Below the pieces are notes generated by a model, which searched no databases, was not told where the DNA came from, and saw only the letters and a program-made list of their open reading frames with translations. Of a DNA stretch of 64,000 nt, positions 33,167 through 43,688 are shown in pieces; within the stretch, counting starts at the first letter, position 1, and each line of letters starts with the position of its first letter. Source of the DNA: JANQIO01 sp038746745 (lineage in GTDB: Bacteria; Pseudomonadota; Gammaproteobacteria; Pseudomonadales; Halieaceae); contig JBCDKJ010000005.1 of NCBI GenBank assembly GCA_038746745.1, positions 36,882 through 100,881 on the forward strand, in the 5' to 3' direction. The translations under genes were made by a program, and so were the position numbers.

Positions 33167-34539
33167 CCAGCCGCCTCCGCCAGCGCGCGATAGCTATCCC
33201 GCAGGTGTTTCCCCAGGGCTTCAATGCCTGGCTGCTCGGTGGGGCAGCTAGTCACCGCAACGCACAGCTTGCTCAAATAGCTCACCACCGTAATGTTGAT
33301 ACCCAATCCATCTGTAACCACAGACAGCGGATAGATCGCCTCCAGCCGAGCACCGTCAAGATACAGTCGCTGCCGCGAGCCAGGCACGTTGGACACGATG
33401 ACGTTTAGAGCGGGTTTTACCTGGCTGGCTCGTCCTGACAGCGTCAGCAGAATCGACGGCATCATCAGCATATTGGTGAAGTCCTGGGCCGCCGTGCGAG
33501 ACATGCTGTGCATGTTGCTCTTGGCTTTATTCATCACCCGCACAATGCGCTTGAGCCGCGTGAGTGGGCGCGACTCATTGGTGTAGAGAGGGCAGATAAT
33601 GAAGCTCACCTGATTGCCCGCGGACTGGCCCGCCTTTATCGACATGGGCACTCCCGCCTCCAGACTATCTGCAGGCAGCGCATTCTGGGTCTGCAAATAG
33701 CTGCGCAGCGCACCACCGCATACCGCAAGCAGAACATCGTTCACCGTGGCGCCGTAGCGCTCGCCGAGGCGATGCATGCCGTTCACCGGCAATTCGCCGA
33801 TGACAATTCTGCGTCGCTTGTCGACATCAGTATTGAACAGCGTGCGCGGCGCAGTAAAAGGCAAAGGTGGTACGTCACGCTTACCCATAATGGCATCGAG
33901 ACTCATGCCGGTAAGCAGACCGGACATCTGCGGCAGCGCGGCATAGTGTTTTTTCAGCTCGCCGCGAATGGCGCCAAGCTGGCGCAGTGCTCCGTGACGC
34001 GCGTGGTGTTTCTTGGCGCGGGGCCTGGCCTGACGAAAGTCTATTCCCGCGTCTGGTGAGGGGCTGAACAGTGCATCGAGCATGCGCAGCGCACCCACGC
34101 CGTCGACCAGCGCGTGATGCACCTTGCAGTACAGGGCGAAGCGATTCCCAGGCAGCCCCTCCACCAGATGGATTTCCCAGAGCGGGCGATGCCGGTCCAG
34201 CATCCGCTCGTGGACTCTGGAGATCATTCCCAGTAAATCATCCATACGACCCGGTGAGGGCAGCGCATAATGGTGGACATGGTCGGCTGGGTCATAGTCC
34301 AGCGCTGGCACCCAGCAGGGGCTGCGCAGGCTGTCCGGGTTGCGCAGTTTCTTGTTGAATATCGGCCAGAGCTCATTGAGGCGGCCACAGTGCCGCGCCA
34401 GCTTGCGATAAAAGCCTTTAGGCAACAATTCAGGCTGGGTCAACAGCATCAAGCCACCCACGTGGAAGGGGCGCGCCTCAGATTCCATGCGCAGAAACGC
34501 CGCATCCTGGAAACTCAGCTTCTCCACAGCAACATTCAT
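33163..34539 (-). CDS. wax-ester synthase/diacylglycerol acyltransferase (WS/DGAT) family protein
   Basis: 458 residues. The active-site motif HHALVDG lies at 141-147 (HHxxxDG), with PLWE at 119-122 and the C-terminal NVIVSNVPGSRQRLYLDGA block typical of WS/DGAT enzymes. They esterify acyl-CoA with a fatty alcohol or diacylglycerol at the membrane to make storage lipids, though some family members use other alcohols. It is the first gene of a six-gene operon that runs on into a DUF1302/DUF1329/YCF48/RND set, unusual company for a pure storage enzyme. The other acyl acceptor is unknown. Confidence 0.92.
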   Translation of the reverse strand: MNVAVEKLSFQDAAFLRMESEARPFHVGGLMLLTQPELLPKGFYRKLARHCGRLNELWPIFNKKLRNPDSLRSPCWVPALDYDPADHVHHYALPSPGRMDDLLGMISRVHERMLDRHRPLWEIHLVEGLPGNRFALYCKVHHALVDGVGALRMLDALFSPSPDAGIDFRQARPRAKKHHARHGALRQLGAIRGELKKHYAALPQMSGLLTGMSLDAIMGKRDVPPLPFTAPRTLFNTDVDKRRRIVIGELPVNGMHRLGERYGATVNDVLLAVCGGALRSYLQTQNALPADSLEAGVPMSIKAGQSAGNQVSFIICPLYTNESRPLTRLKRIVRVMNKAKSNMHSMSRTAAQDFTNMLMMPSILLTLSGRASQVKPALNVIVSNVPGSRQRLYLDGARLEAIYPLSVVTDGLGINITVVSYLSKLCVAVTSCPTEQPGIEALGKHLRDSYRALAEAAG

Positions 34540-34620
34540 ACTGGCATCAGCGCGCGCTCATCGCTCGCACTCGAAATGACTGCAATAGAACAGGGTAGAA
34601 ACGGTGTATTGCCTGTCGCT

Positions 34621-34649
34621 CTTATCGTTTTCATGCGTTTGGCTGGCAA
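34621..34649 (-). promoter_or_regulatory. candidate sigma-70 promoter of the WS/DGAT operon
   Basis: On the minus strand TTGCCA (five of six consensus bases) and GATAAG (four of six) are separated by 17 bases, about 80 bases before the WS/DGAT start codon. It lies in the 278-base divergent gap 34540-34817, which otherwise shows no gene. Confidence 0.4.
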
Positions 34650-34817
34650 CAACGGAGGGCCATTGTGTCGCGAATGCAGGCGAAGTGAACATGATCAGTG
34701 TCAATTGCTGTTTACATACTGTTCACCCTGCACCCTGCCGATGTGAGAGCCGCAGATCGGACGCGGCGGAGAGGATGTGGTGAAATACAGGCACGCCCAC
34801 CTGGCTCACGCGCAACC

Positions 34818-36137
34818 ATGACTGCCGCCGCACCGGAAGAGATCAACCCGCAGCACCTCGCCGACAGTAAACCCGGAGACATTGCCCGGGTGCTGCGGGA
34901 CATGGAGCCTGAGGACGTCTGGTCCTGCCTGGCACAGCTTCCCTCCGAAAAGGCTGCCCTGGCGCTGCACCGACTGGACGAGGAGTTCCGCAGTCGCGTG
35001 CTGGCCGCAGGCCAGGACCCGGTGTTTCTGAAGTACTTGCTGGAACTGCTGGACACTGATGAAGCTGCGGACCTGATCGCACAACTGCCCGGGTCAGACG
35101 CCGCTGTGCTGCTGGATAGCCTCACCCGCGCTGACGAGGTAGAACAGCTACTCGCCTACGCCGCCGATAGCGCAGGCGGCATTATGGATACCCACCTGCT
35201 GGTGGCAAAACTCAGTGACAGCGTGGCGGAGGCCACCGCCTATCTGCGCCGACACGCGGCGGATATCGATCAAAATCACGATCTATGGGTGGTCGATGAT
35301 GCAGGCCATCTGGCAGGCTTCGTGGGGCTGCCGCAGTTGCTTATCAGCCCTGATACCGCCCTGTTGTCAGAGTTAGCAGATCGGGATTTCGCCAGCGTCA
35401 GTCCAGAGACGGATCAGGAACAGGCTGCCCACATGGTCGAGCGTTATGACCTGTCGCAGCTTGCGGTCGTGGACGAAGCAGGACAGCTACTGGGTCAGAT
35501 TACCAGCGAGGACGCGATCAGTGTTCTGAAGCGAGAATCCAGCGAAGACTTGCAGCGCATGAGTGGCCTGTCTGCGGAGGTGGGTCGCCGCGATTCAACG
35601 CTGCGCATGGTGCGTAGCCGACTGCCCTGGCTCGCGGTGGGAATGATTGGTTCGGTGCTGGGGGCTGCCGTCATTATGCGCTTTGAAGGCGCCCTTGAGC
35701 AGGCTGCCATTCTCGCTGCATTTATCCCTCTGATCGCCGCCACCGCTGGCAGCGCAGGAATACAGAGCTCAACCGTTACGGTACAGGGCCTCGCTACGGG
35801 AGAACTCGACGGCTCTGTGCTCCCCAGAGTGCTGCGGGAGTTTCGAGTCGCTGTACTCAATGGTGTATCTATCTCAGCTCTGTTGGGCCTGTTTATCGCC
35901 GCCGTGCATATACTGGCACCCGGCCGCCTGGACGCTGCGGGCTTGCTATTTATCACGCTGGGCTTGTCGCTACTGGGGGTACTGGCGATTGCCACGCTGA
36001 TTGGTGCCACTATGCCACTGCTGCTGCACCGCATGAAAATTGATCCGGCGGTATCGACAGGGCCGTTCATTACCGTCAGCGCTGATGTCATCGGCATCCT
36101 GTTCTACTTCGTCGTGGCGGACCTCATTTACCTGTAA
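34818..36137 (+). CDS. mgtE: MgtE, magnesium transporter
   Basis: 439-residue Mg2+ channel. The N-terminal superhelical domain (about 1-150) has repeats such as LAQLPSEKAALALHRLDEEF and LIAQLPGSDAAVLLDSL. Two CBS domains (about 160-280; LWVVDDAGHLAGFVGLPQLL and LAVVDEAGQLLGQITSEDA) sense Mg2+. The membrane part starts at RLPWLAVGMIGSVLGAAVI and contains the conserved GSAGIQSSTVTVQGLA pore segment. ATG 34818 matches the family start; upstream in-frame codons have no ribosome site and encode unconserved residues. I saw no Mg2+ riboswitch in the leader. Confidence 0.94.
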   Translation: MTAAAPEEINPQHLADSKPGDIARVLRDMEPEDVWSCLAQLPSEKAALALHRLDEEFRSRVLAAGQDPVFLKYLLELLDTDEAADLIAQLPGSDAAVLLDSLTRADEVEQLLAYAADSAGGIMDTHLLVAKLSDSVAEATAYLRRHAADIDQNHDLWVVDDAGHLAGFVGLPQLLISPDTALLSELADRDFASVSPETDQEQAAHMVERYDLSQLAVVDEAGQLLGQITSEDAISVLKRESSEDLQRMSGLSAEVGRRDSTLRMVRSRLPWLAVGMIGSVLGAAVIMRFEGALEQAAILAAFIPLIAATAGSAGIQSSTVTVQGLATGELDGSVLPRVLREFRVAVLNGVSISALLGLFIAAVHILAPGRLDAAGLLFITLGLSLLGVLAIATLIGATMPLLLHRMKIDPAVSTGPFITVSADVIGILFYFVVADLIYL

Positions 36138-36237
36138 ACGTAAACTGGAACACAGCGCCGATATCACCGATGGCAACACGCACTGGCGGCCCATGCTATC
36201 GGCTACAATACATGCAGCAACGTATGAGGAAACCAAT

Positions 36238-36879
36238 ATGCTGAGCCGAATTCCTGTAGCGAACGCCATCATGGCGCCGTCCGTAACAGTTAAGATTTTC
36301 TTTGCCACTTTGGGCACGCTGCTTGTCAGCGCCTGCACAAGTTCGCCGCCGCAGCCTACGTTCGACTACAAAAGTGATTACGATTTTCGTGGAGTGAACA
36401 CCATTGCGTTTATGCCGCAATCGGGCACCGCCTCTGGCGACAGTCCGCGTGCATTTATTAGTGACATGGTGGCAGATCGCATAGATCAGGGCATCACCAA
36501 TGCACTGCAGAGCAAAGGGCTCAAGGTTATCGACGATACCAGTAAGGCCGATGCGCTTATCACCTGGCATCTGGTAGCCAACGAAAAGACCGATGTCAGA
36601 ACCTACAACACTGGACCCAGTACGGGTGTGTATTACGGCGGCTATCGCGGCTATAACCGTGCTGCGTTCTACAACTGCTGGAACTGCAACAATACTGACG
36701 TCAGCGTACGCCAGTACACGCAGGGTACCTTTATCGTCGACATTATTGACCCGGAGTTAAAGCGCTCGGTATGGCGCTCCACCATCGAGTCCAAGCTGAG
36801 GGGGAAAGAGCCCAGCCGCGACCAGGCAGACTATGATCAGGCGGCGTCGCGCATAATGGGAGGCTTCCCTCCCTACTAA
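36238..36879 (+). CDS. DUF4136 lipoprotein
   Basis: 213 residues. The signal peptide ends in lipobox LVSAC (Cys33), and Ser-Pro rich residues follow, pointing to lipid anchoring. The mature domain has the DUF4136 pattern: YDFRGVNTIAFMP near its start, then ALQSKGLKVIDDTSKADALI and a C-terminal TFIVDIIDPELKRSVWRSTI. Envelope function unknown. GAGGA lies 7 bases before ATG 36238. It has its own gap after mgtE and converges on the MscS gene. Confidence 0.87.
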   Translation: MLSRIPVANAIMAPSVTVKIFFATLGTLLVSACTSSPPQPTFDYKSDYDFRGVNTIAFMPQSGTASGDSPRAFISDMVADRIDQGITNALQSKGLKVIDDTSKADALITWHLVANEKTDVRTYNTGPSTGVYYGGYRGYNRAAFYNCWNCNNTDVSVRQYTQGTFIVDIIDPELKRSVWRSTIESKLRGKEPSRDQADYDQAASRIMGGFPPY

Positions 36880-36892
36880 CGTATAGCCGCTG

Positions 36893-38140
36893 TCACGCGG
36901 TGTCGGGCAGGCCCGGCTCCGCGGTCGCAGAGAGCTGTAAGACATCCTCGCCGGAGGGCTGCTGGTACAACACCAGACCGAACTCCGGCACAATCGCCAG
37001 CAGATGGTCGAAGACGTCTCCCTGTATTCCTTCGAACTCGCTCCAGGCAGTGGTGCGCGTAAAGCAGTAAATCTCCAGGGGCACACCCGTAGATCCGGGT
37101 GCCAGCTGGCGCACCAGTAGCGTCATGTCCGCGTGAATATCGGGTCGCGATCGTAAATAGTTATAAACGTATGCGCGGAAGGTTCCGATGTTGGTTAGCC
37201 GGCGCTGATTGACGGCATCGACGATACTGTCGCTGTCAGAGGTATCAGCGTTATCGTGGGTGAGATCCTGCTGCTTGCCATCCACATAGTCCCGCAGCAA
37301 GTCAAAGCGCTTGAACTTATCGACCTCGGCTGCGGACAGAAAGCGAACGCTGCTCGCATCCAGAAACAGACTGCGCTTGATACGACGACCGCCGGCGTCG
37401 GACATGCCGCGCCAGTTTTTGAAGCTGTCACTGATCAGGCGATGGGTTGGAATTGTCGTGATGGTCTTGTCCCAGTTCTGGACTTTGATGGTATGCAGTT
37501 GCACATCAATCACATCGCCATCCGCGCCAAACTGCGGCATCTCTATCCAATCACCCACCCGCACCAGGTCCTGCGCCGTCAATTGCACACTGGCGACCAG
37601 CGACAGGATGGTGTCTTTGAACACCAGCAGCAGAACGGCGGTCATGGCGCCAAAGCCACTCAATAGCACCCAGGGTTCGCGGTCCATAAGCGTGCTGACC
37701 ACAAGGATCAGGCCAAATAGAATCACCACCAATTGCAGCAACTGAACAAAACCCTTCAGCGGACGCTGCCGGGCCACCGCGTAGGTTTCATAGATCGTAT
37801 TGGCTGCACTTAATGCGGCGGTCACAGTGAAGGTGACCACCAGCAACATGTAGATGCTGGTGGCTTTCATCAGCAGCAATTCCGCAGAGCCCTCAATGCG
37901 GGGCAACAAATCCACGCCCGCGTAGATAATGAACACTGGCAGCAATTGCGCAAGACGCGATGGCACCCTATGTTCGATCAGCGCGTCGTCCCAGGTGTGC
38001 TCGGTCGCTTGCGCGACCCGATGCGCCACGCGCACCAGAACCACCCGGGCAAACCAGTAAACCGCCAGCGCCGACAGTATCAGCCCTGCCAGGGAAACCA
38101 GATCTGGCCTGATCAAATAAAGATCTTGCAACGTGTCCAT
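36893..38140 (-). CDS. MscS-family mechanosensitive channel (YbdG-like)
   Basis: 415 residues with about five transmembrane helices in the first 160 residues. The MscS core helix (VLLSGFGAMTAVLLLVFKD) is followed by the beta domain with VGDWIEMPQFGADGDVIDV and WDKTITTIPTHRLISDSFKN. The C-terminal part is longer than in small MscS and matches the YbdG miniconductance type, with an inserted loop near FLDASSVRFLSAAEVDKFKR. It would release solutes on membrane tension. ATG 38140 lacks a clear ribosome site. Its neighbours (MgtE, CadD-like) are also ion-handling proteins. Confidence 0.9.
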   Translation of the reverse strand: MDTLQDLYLIRPDLVSLAGLILSALAVYWFARVVLVRVAHRVAQATEHTWDDALIEHRVPSRLAQLLPVFIIYAGVDLLPRIEGSAELLLMKATSIYMLLVVTFTVTAALSAANTIYETYAVARQRPLKGFVQLLQLVVILFGLILVVSTLMDREPWVLLSGFGAMTAVLLLVFKDTILSLVASVQLTAQDLVRVGDWIEMPQFGADGDVIDVQLHTIKVQNWDKTITTIPTHRLISDSFKNWRGMSDAGGRRIKRSLFLDASSVRFLSAAEVDKFKRFDLLRDYVDGKQQDLTHDNADTSDSDSIVDAVNQRRLTNIGTFRAYVYNYLRSRPDIHADMTLLVRQLAPGSTGVPLEIYCFTRTTAWSEFEGIQGDVFDHLLAIVPEFGLVLYQQPSGEDVLQLSATAEPGLPDTA

Positions 38141-38182
38141 AGGTCAATCACTGCCCGCAAACTCAGGGCGCAGCCTAACCGA

Positions 38183-38782
38183 TTAAGAGGGACCGGAGAA
38201 CGCAGGTAGCAACCGGTCGCCCGCCGTATCCAGTAGTACAAATACACCCACTGCAATCATCACTACGGGTAATAGCCAGCGCTCCTGCGCCGCAATTGCC
38301 CTGGCAACGCCACCATGGCGCATCAGACTTCGCGCCAGCGCCAACCACAGTGCTGCTGTAATAAGGGTGGCAACAACAATCCCAGGCACATGCCGCAGCT
38401 CTGTATCAGCGACCAGCGGAAGCAAAATCGCCAGCGTGTCGCCGCTGTTGCTCAGCAGAATCAAAAAAATGCCATAGCCACTAACAGTGTCATTATGCGC
38501 TGTATGGCCAGGATTCCACTTGCCGCTATAGGCACGCCAGCCTCGATATATGCCCAGGCCCAAAGGCAGAGACCCCAGGTAACCGAGCCAGTGCGGGTTC
38601 GCGGCAACACCGATAAGCACACCAACAAGGGCTAGCAGCAAGATCGCGCCCGCTGACAAGAGGAAGGCAGCGCCGACTCGCGTGAAGGGCAGCAGCGCTG
38701 AAAATGTTACCAGCAACAACAAATTGTCGACGTTTGTCGCGGCAAACGCCGCCGCGGCCAGCAACATCGGGGACAGTTCCAC
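38183..38782 (-). CDS. CadD-like cadmium resistance transporter family protein
   Basis: 199-residue polytopic membrane protein. The N-terminal AFAATNVDNLLLLVTFSA matches the FIATNIDD pattern of CadD proteins, and a second half repeats a similar region (ILLSNSGDTLAILLPLVA). Five to six helices are predicted. The family includes cadmium exporters, but most members are uncharacterised, so the substrate is open. Here Asn-Asp replaces the Asp-Asp common in CadD, which may change the ion. GTG 38782 was taken as start; an in-frame ATG at 38767 is equally possible. Confidence 0.75.
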   Translation of the reverse strand: MELSPMLLAAAAFAATNVDNLLLLVTFSALLPFTRVGAAFLLSAGAILLLALVGVLIGVAANPHWLGYLGSLPLGLGIYRGWRAYSGKWNPGHTAHNDTVSGYGIFLILLSNSGDTLAILLPLVADTELRHVPGIVVATLITAALWLALARSLMRHGGVARAIAAQERWLLPVVMIAVGVFVLLDTAGDRLLPAFSGPS

Positions 38783-38914
38783 AGCCCTAAAACACCGCAG
38801 GAATCAGCCGCAAAACGCCGCCAACTGCCTGATTTTTCAGGAAAACGCGGAACCAGTTCACAAAACAACTCACTGCGTTAGCGCCTCCGCGACCTGATCT
38901 CTATATTGGATTGC

Positions 38915-39376
38915 ATGAACATTATCAAACGCAAGAATCTGCATCTGCTCGCCGGCGCCATTTTAGCGACTGGTCTCGCCGTCAGCACGACGTTGTCTGC
39001 TGATAGCAGCTACAGCCCAATCATGCCGCAGGCCGCGCTGATCAGTGCTACAGCACCGGTCTCCGCCATAGCGAAGGAAGAGTCTGCACATGCTGAACAG
39101 GCAGACGTCCTGATGAAGTCTGCATGGCGCTCGGCGGACCCTGCCATTTTTTCTCGCATTGCCACTGCTTTTGAGACCGACGCCCTGGACGGCGCGGACC
39201 TGGTTGCAGTCGAGTGTCGCGCAAGCCTGTGCAAGATTCGCTTTGAGACAGAAGCGGACCTCGCGGTTGCAAAGCTGCTGCCCATGCAGCTTGCTACAAC
39301 TTTTCACGCGATCGTGACCGTGCACGACACGGGTTCCAACAACGTCGTTTATATGGACGTTCCCGTCACGCGCTGA
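38915..39376 (+). CDS. hypothetical secreted protein
   Basis: 153 residues, unrecognised. An N-terminal signal sequence (AGAILATGLAVSTTLSADSS) indicates export. The mature part is about 125 residues, helical at first (KEESAHAEQADVLMKSAWRS), then an alpha-beta module with two Cys (VAVECRASLCKIRFE) spaced as a possible disulfide. ATG 38915 was preferred over an in-frame TTG at 38906. It stands alone, divergent from the CadD-like gene, and is followed at once by a strong terminator, so it is probably a one-gene transcript. No function is proposed. Confidence 0.75.
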   Translation: MNIIKRKNLHLLAGAILATGLAVSTTLSADSSYSPIMPQAALISATAPVSAIAKEESAHAEQADVLMKSAWRSADPAIFSRIATAFETDALDGADLVAVECRASLCKIRFETEADLAVAKLLPMQLATTFHAIVTVHDTGSNNVVYMDVPVTR

Positions 39377-39407
39377 GTCATATCAAGAGTTTCCCTGTAA
39401 TCTTTCC

Positions 39408-39433
39408 AGGCTGCGCATGCAGCCTTTTTTTTT
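39408..39433 (+). terminator. intrinsic terminator after the secreted protein gene
   Basis: Perfect 7-base stem AGGCTGC/GCAGCCT with a GCAT loop, followed by eight further T. It ends 49 bases before the next gene on the same strand. Confidence 0.9.
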
Positions 39434-39482
39434 GTTGGTGTTCGTCTACACTCAGCGTTTTCTGACAGTCAGGCATTTCACT

Positions 39483-39887
39483 ATGAAATACGATGCCAAT
39501 CTACATTCTCTGCAGTGTCCGAAATGCCACCACGGCATGGAAGAGGTAAGCTATGGAAGCCTGGTCATAGACCGCTGCACCAACTGCCATGGGCTCTGGT
39601 TTGACACCGGCGAAGCTGAAGCGCTGAAGGATCGCTGGATGGGCGAAGCGCTGGACGCCGGCGACCCCGAGGTTGGAAAACGCTGGAACGAAGTGGAAGA
39701 CATCGACTGCCCGCGTTGCGGCAAACGCATGGGCAAAACCTCAGACCCTTCCCAGCGTCATATCTGGTACGAATTCTGCCCGGAGCACGGCATGTTTCTG
39801 GATGCCGGTGAGTTCACCGACTTCAAGTATGAAACACTGCTCGACAAGTTTCGCGGCCTGATCTCCGGAGAGCGCGCCGTCAGCTAA
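39483..39887 (+). CDS. zf-TFIIB-type zinc-ribbon protein
   Basis: 134 residues. Two Cys pairs in CPKC and CTNCHGLWFD form a TFIIB-like zinc ribbon (residues 13-40). A second set, CPRC and FCPEHGMFLDAGEF, repeats the pattern near 80-110, so two ribbons are likely. CxxCxGxWFD is the family hallmark. Probably cytosolic; the family is uncharacterised. ATG 39483 was chosen because the ribbon begins soon after it; an in-frame upstream start would lie in the terminator. It ends six bases before a GTG that may start the next gene. Confidence 0.86.
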   Translation: MKYDANLHSLQCPKCHHGMEEVSYGSLVIDRCTNCHGLWFDTGEAEALKDRWMGEALDAGDPEVGKRWNEVEDIDCPRCGKRMGKTSDPSQRHIWYEFCPEHGMFLDAGEFTDFKYETLLDKFRGLISGERAVS

Positions 39888-39908
39888 TCAACCGTGTTGC
39901 GAATTGGT

Positions 39909-40898
39909 ATGAACCCCCGCGTCTGGGCTCAGGCCCTGCAAACCATGCCCAAGCTGACACAGGATGAATGGGGGCAGCTTGATCTCATCGCACGATGGCT
40001 GATTGCCACACGCGCCTCCGTTCTTTTTATGACCTTTATGTCGGCTGCTCTGGGGGGGCTGTTGGCGGCTGCTGATGGCAGTTTTGACTGGAGCCTCTGG
40101 TTGATCTGCTGTCTGGGTCTGGTATTTGCCCATGCCACCAACAACTTGCTGAATGACTACACAGATTCCCGTCGCGGTATCGACAAGAACAATTATTATC
40201 GCAATCAGTACGGGGTACACGTGCTTGAGGACGGTCTGCTATCGCCCGCCCGCTTCTGGGGCTATGTCGGCTTTACTGGTGGCGTAGCGCTGGCGCTGGG
40301 CCTATGGCTGGTCAGCGCACGCAGCGGCCTGACTCTCAATCTGATGCTGGCCGGTGCGTTCTTCGTGCTGTTTTACACGTGGCCGTTGAAGTATTACGGA
40401 CTGGGGGAGCCGGCTGTGTTACTGGTGTGGGGGCCGCTGATGGTGGGTGGCACCTACTATGTCATCACCGGTCACTGGAACTGGGATGTGACCTGGTTCA
40501 GCCTGCTCTATGCGCTGGGGCCCACCACGGTTTTGTTTGGAAAGCACATCGACAAACTGGTGCTGGACGAAGGCAAAGGCGTGCAGACCCTGCCGGTCAT
40601 TCTTGGCTCGCGTCAGGCCAGATGGTGGGTCATCGGTATGCTCATTCTTCAGTATGTCGGCAGCCTGCTGCTGGTCGCAAGCGGCGCCGCGCACTGGCTC
40701 CTGCTGGTTGTGATCGCCAATGTTCCGACCCTGTGGAAAGTGGCCCAAGCGTTTCGCGAGGAAAAACCTGAACGGCGTCCAGCGGACTTCCCTGAGCAGG
40801 TCTGGCCGCTCTGGTTCTCCGCCTTTGCGTTTGATCACACCCGTAAGTTTACGACCTTGTTTGTGCTTGCATTGCTGGTAGGCCAGCTCATGAGCTAG
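39909..40898 (+). CDS. UbiA-superfamily prenyltransferase (MenA-like)
   Basis: 329-residue integral membrane protein with about nine helices. The first Asp-rich motif is NNLLNDYTDSRRGIDKNN (residues 78-95) and the second is HIDKLVLDEGKGVQTLPVIL. These bind Mg-prenyl diphosphate in enzymes that prenylate aromatic rings. Overall pattern and size resemble 1,4-dihydroxy-2-naphthoate prenyltransferases. No other menaquinone gene is near, and the long first loop is unusual, so the acceptor is uncertain. ATG 39909 or GTG 39894 could be the start; neither has a ribosome site. Confidence 0.8.
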   Translation: MNPRVWAQALQTMPKLTQDEWGQLDLIARWLIATRASVLFMTFMSAALGGLLAAADGSFDWSLWLICCLGLVFAHATNNLLNDYTDSRRGIDKNNYYRNQYGVHVLEDGLLSPARFWGYVGFTGGVALALGLWLVSARSGLTLNLMLAGAFFVLFYTWPLKYYGLGEPAVLLVWGPLMVGGTYYVITGHWNWDVTWFSLLYALGPTTVLFGKHIDKLVLDEGKGVQTLPVILGSRQARWWVIGMLILQYVGSLLLVASGAAHWLLLVVIANVPTLWKVAQAFREEKPERRPADFPEQVWPLWFSAFAFDHTRKFTTLFVLALLVGQLMS

Positions 40899-40945
40899 AT
40901 CGCCGTCTAGGCGAAACGTTTTGCTCCGTGGCTAATCACCAGCGT

Positions 40946-41545
40946 TTACAGGTGGAAGCGCAGCCCGAATAAGAGGTACTGGTGGCCATTGTGCTCGAAG
41001 TTAAGCCGCCCGTTATCCGGCGTTTCTATGTTGGTATTAAACTCCTGATCGAAAACCTGGTACATCAGGCTGATGGACCAATGCCGTGCCAGGTCGTAAT
41101 TGAGACCGAGCTGTAAGCCAATCAAATCTTCATCTGCGTCCAGATCATCACGAATCGCATCGGCGAAATCAGGTTGGTCATTCCAGTCGAGACTGCCCTC
41201 TCCCACTACCAGCCCAACAAAGCCCCGCATACCTGGAATAAACAGCGGTCGCTGATAATTGAGTGACAAGAGTCCTTGCTGTATTTCTACATCGGAGGCG
41301 TCTGTGTAGGTGTAATCAAGCTGGATAAACCAGTTGTCGTTGATCTCGTAACCCAGGCCCACCCCAAGGGTGTCTCCGTCTTCTTCTGGTTCGAAGCCCA
41401 GTTCGCCGCCGAACTCAAACTCGACGTCAAACATACTACCGCCGCCGTAGAGACTGCCGTAGACGGGCCGACGATCCTGTGCCGTCGCAGGAGCCGCAGC
41501 GATTGCAGCGACCAGTGCCAAAGCGGCGAGTGTCATGCTTTTCAT
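40946..41545 (-). CDS. outer-membrane beta-barrel protein (OmpW/OprG-like size)
   Basis: 199 residues with a signal peptide (MKSMTLAALALVAAIAAAPA, cleavage after TAQ). Alternating strands follow: GVGLGYEINDNWFIQLDYTY, GLQLGLNYDLARHWSISLMY and a terminal strand YLLFGLRFHL. Size and strand number suggest an eight-stranded barrel of the OmpA/OmpW class. Acidic loops (EDGDTLG, DDLDADEDL) are notable. ATG 41545 is preferred to the in-frame TTG at 41554. It converges on the prenyltransferase gene with only 47 bases between. Confidence 0.8.
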   Translation of the reverse strand: MKSMTLAALALVAAIAAAPATAQDRRPVYGSLYGGGSMFDVEFEFGGELGFEPEEDGDTLGVGLGYEINDNWFIQLDYTYTDASDVEIQQGLLSLNYQRPLFIPGMRGFVGLVVGEGSLDWNDQPDFADAIRDDLDADEDLIGLQLGLNYDLARHWSISLMYQVFDQEFNTNIETPDNGRLNFEHNGHQYLLFGLRFHL

Positions 41546-41637
41546 GGTGTGCAAGCTTCCCTAAATTTTCACCGTACAGCAAAAAGTATTGCATATGCTC
41601 TTCCTGGCAGCAGGAAGCGGTTCACGCTTTACTAGCT

Positions 41638-43614
<1,977 letters not shown>

Positions 43615-43688
43615 AGTCAGTCTTGGGGTTTGGGTTGAGATAAGGGTTGAGGTTGGTGTCGGCCTCAGCACCGACGAGGGCCGCAAGC

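Noticed and set aside
34540..34817. Mg2+ riboswitch (M-box) before mgtE
   Set aside because: I could not find the conserved M-box core or a matching stem set; the gap holds only promoter-like sequence.
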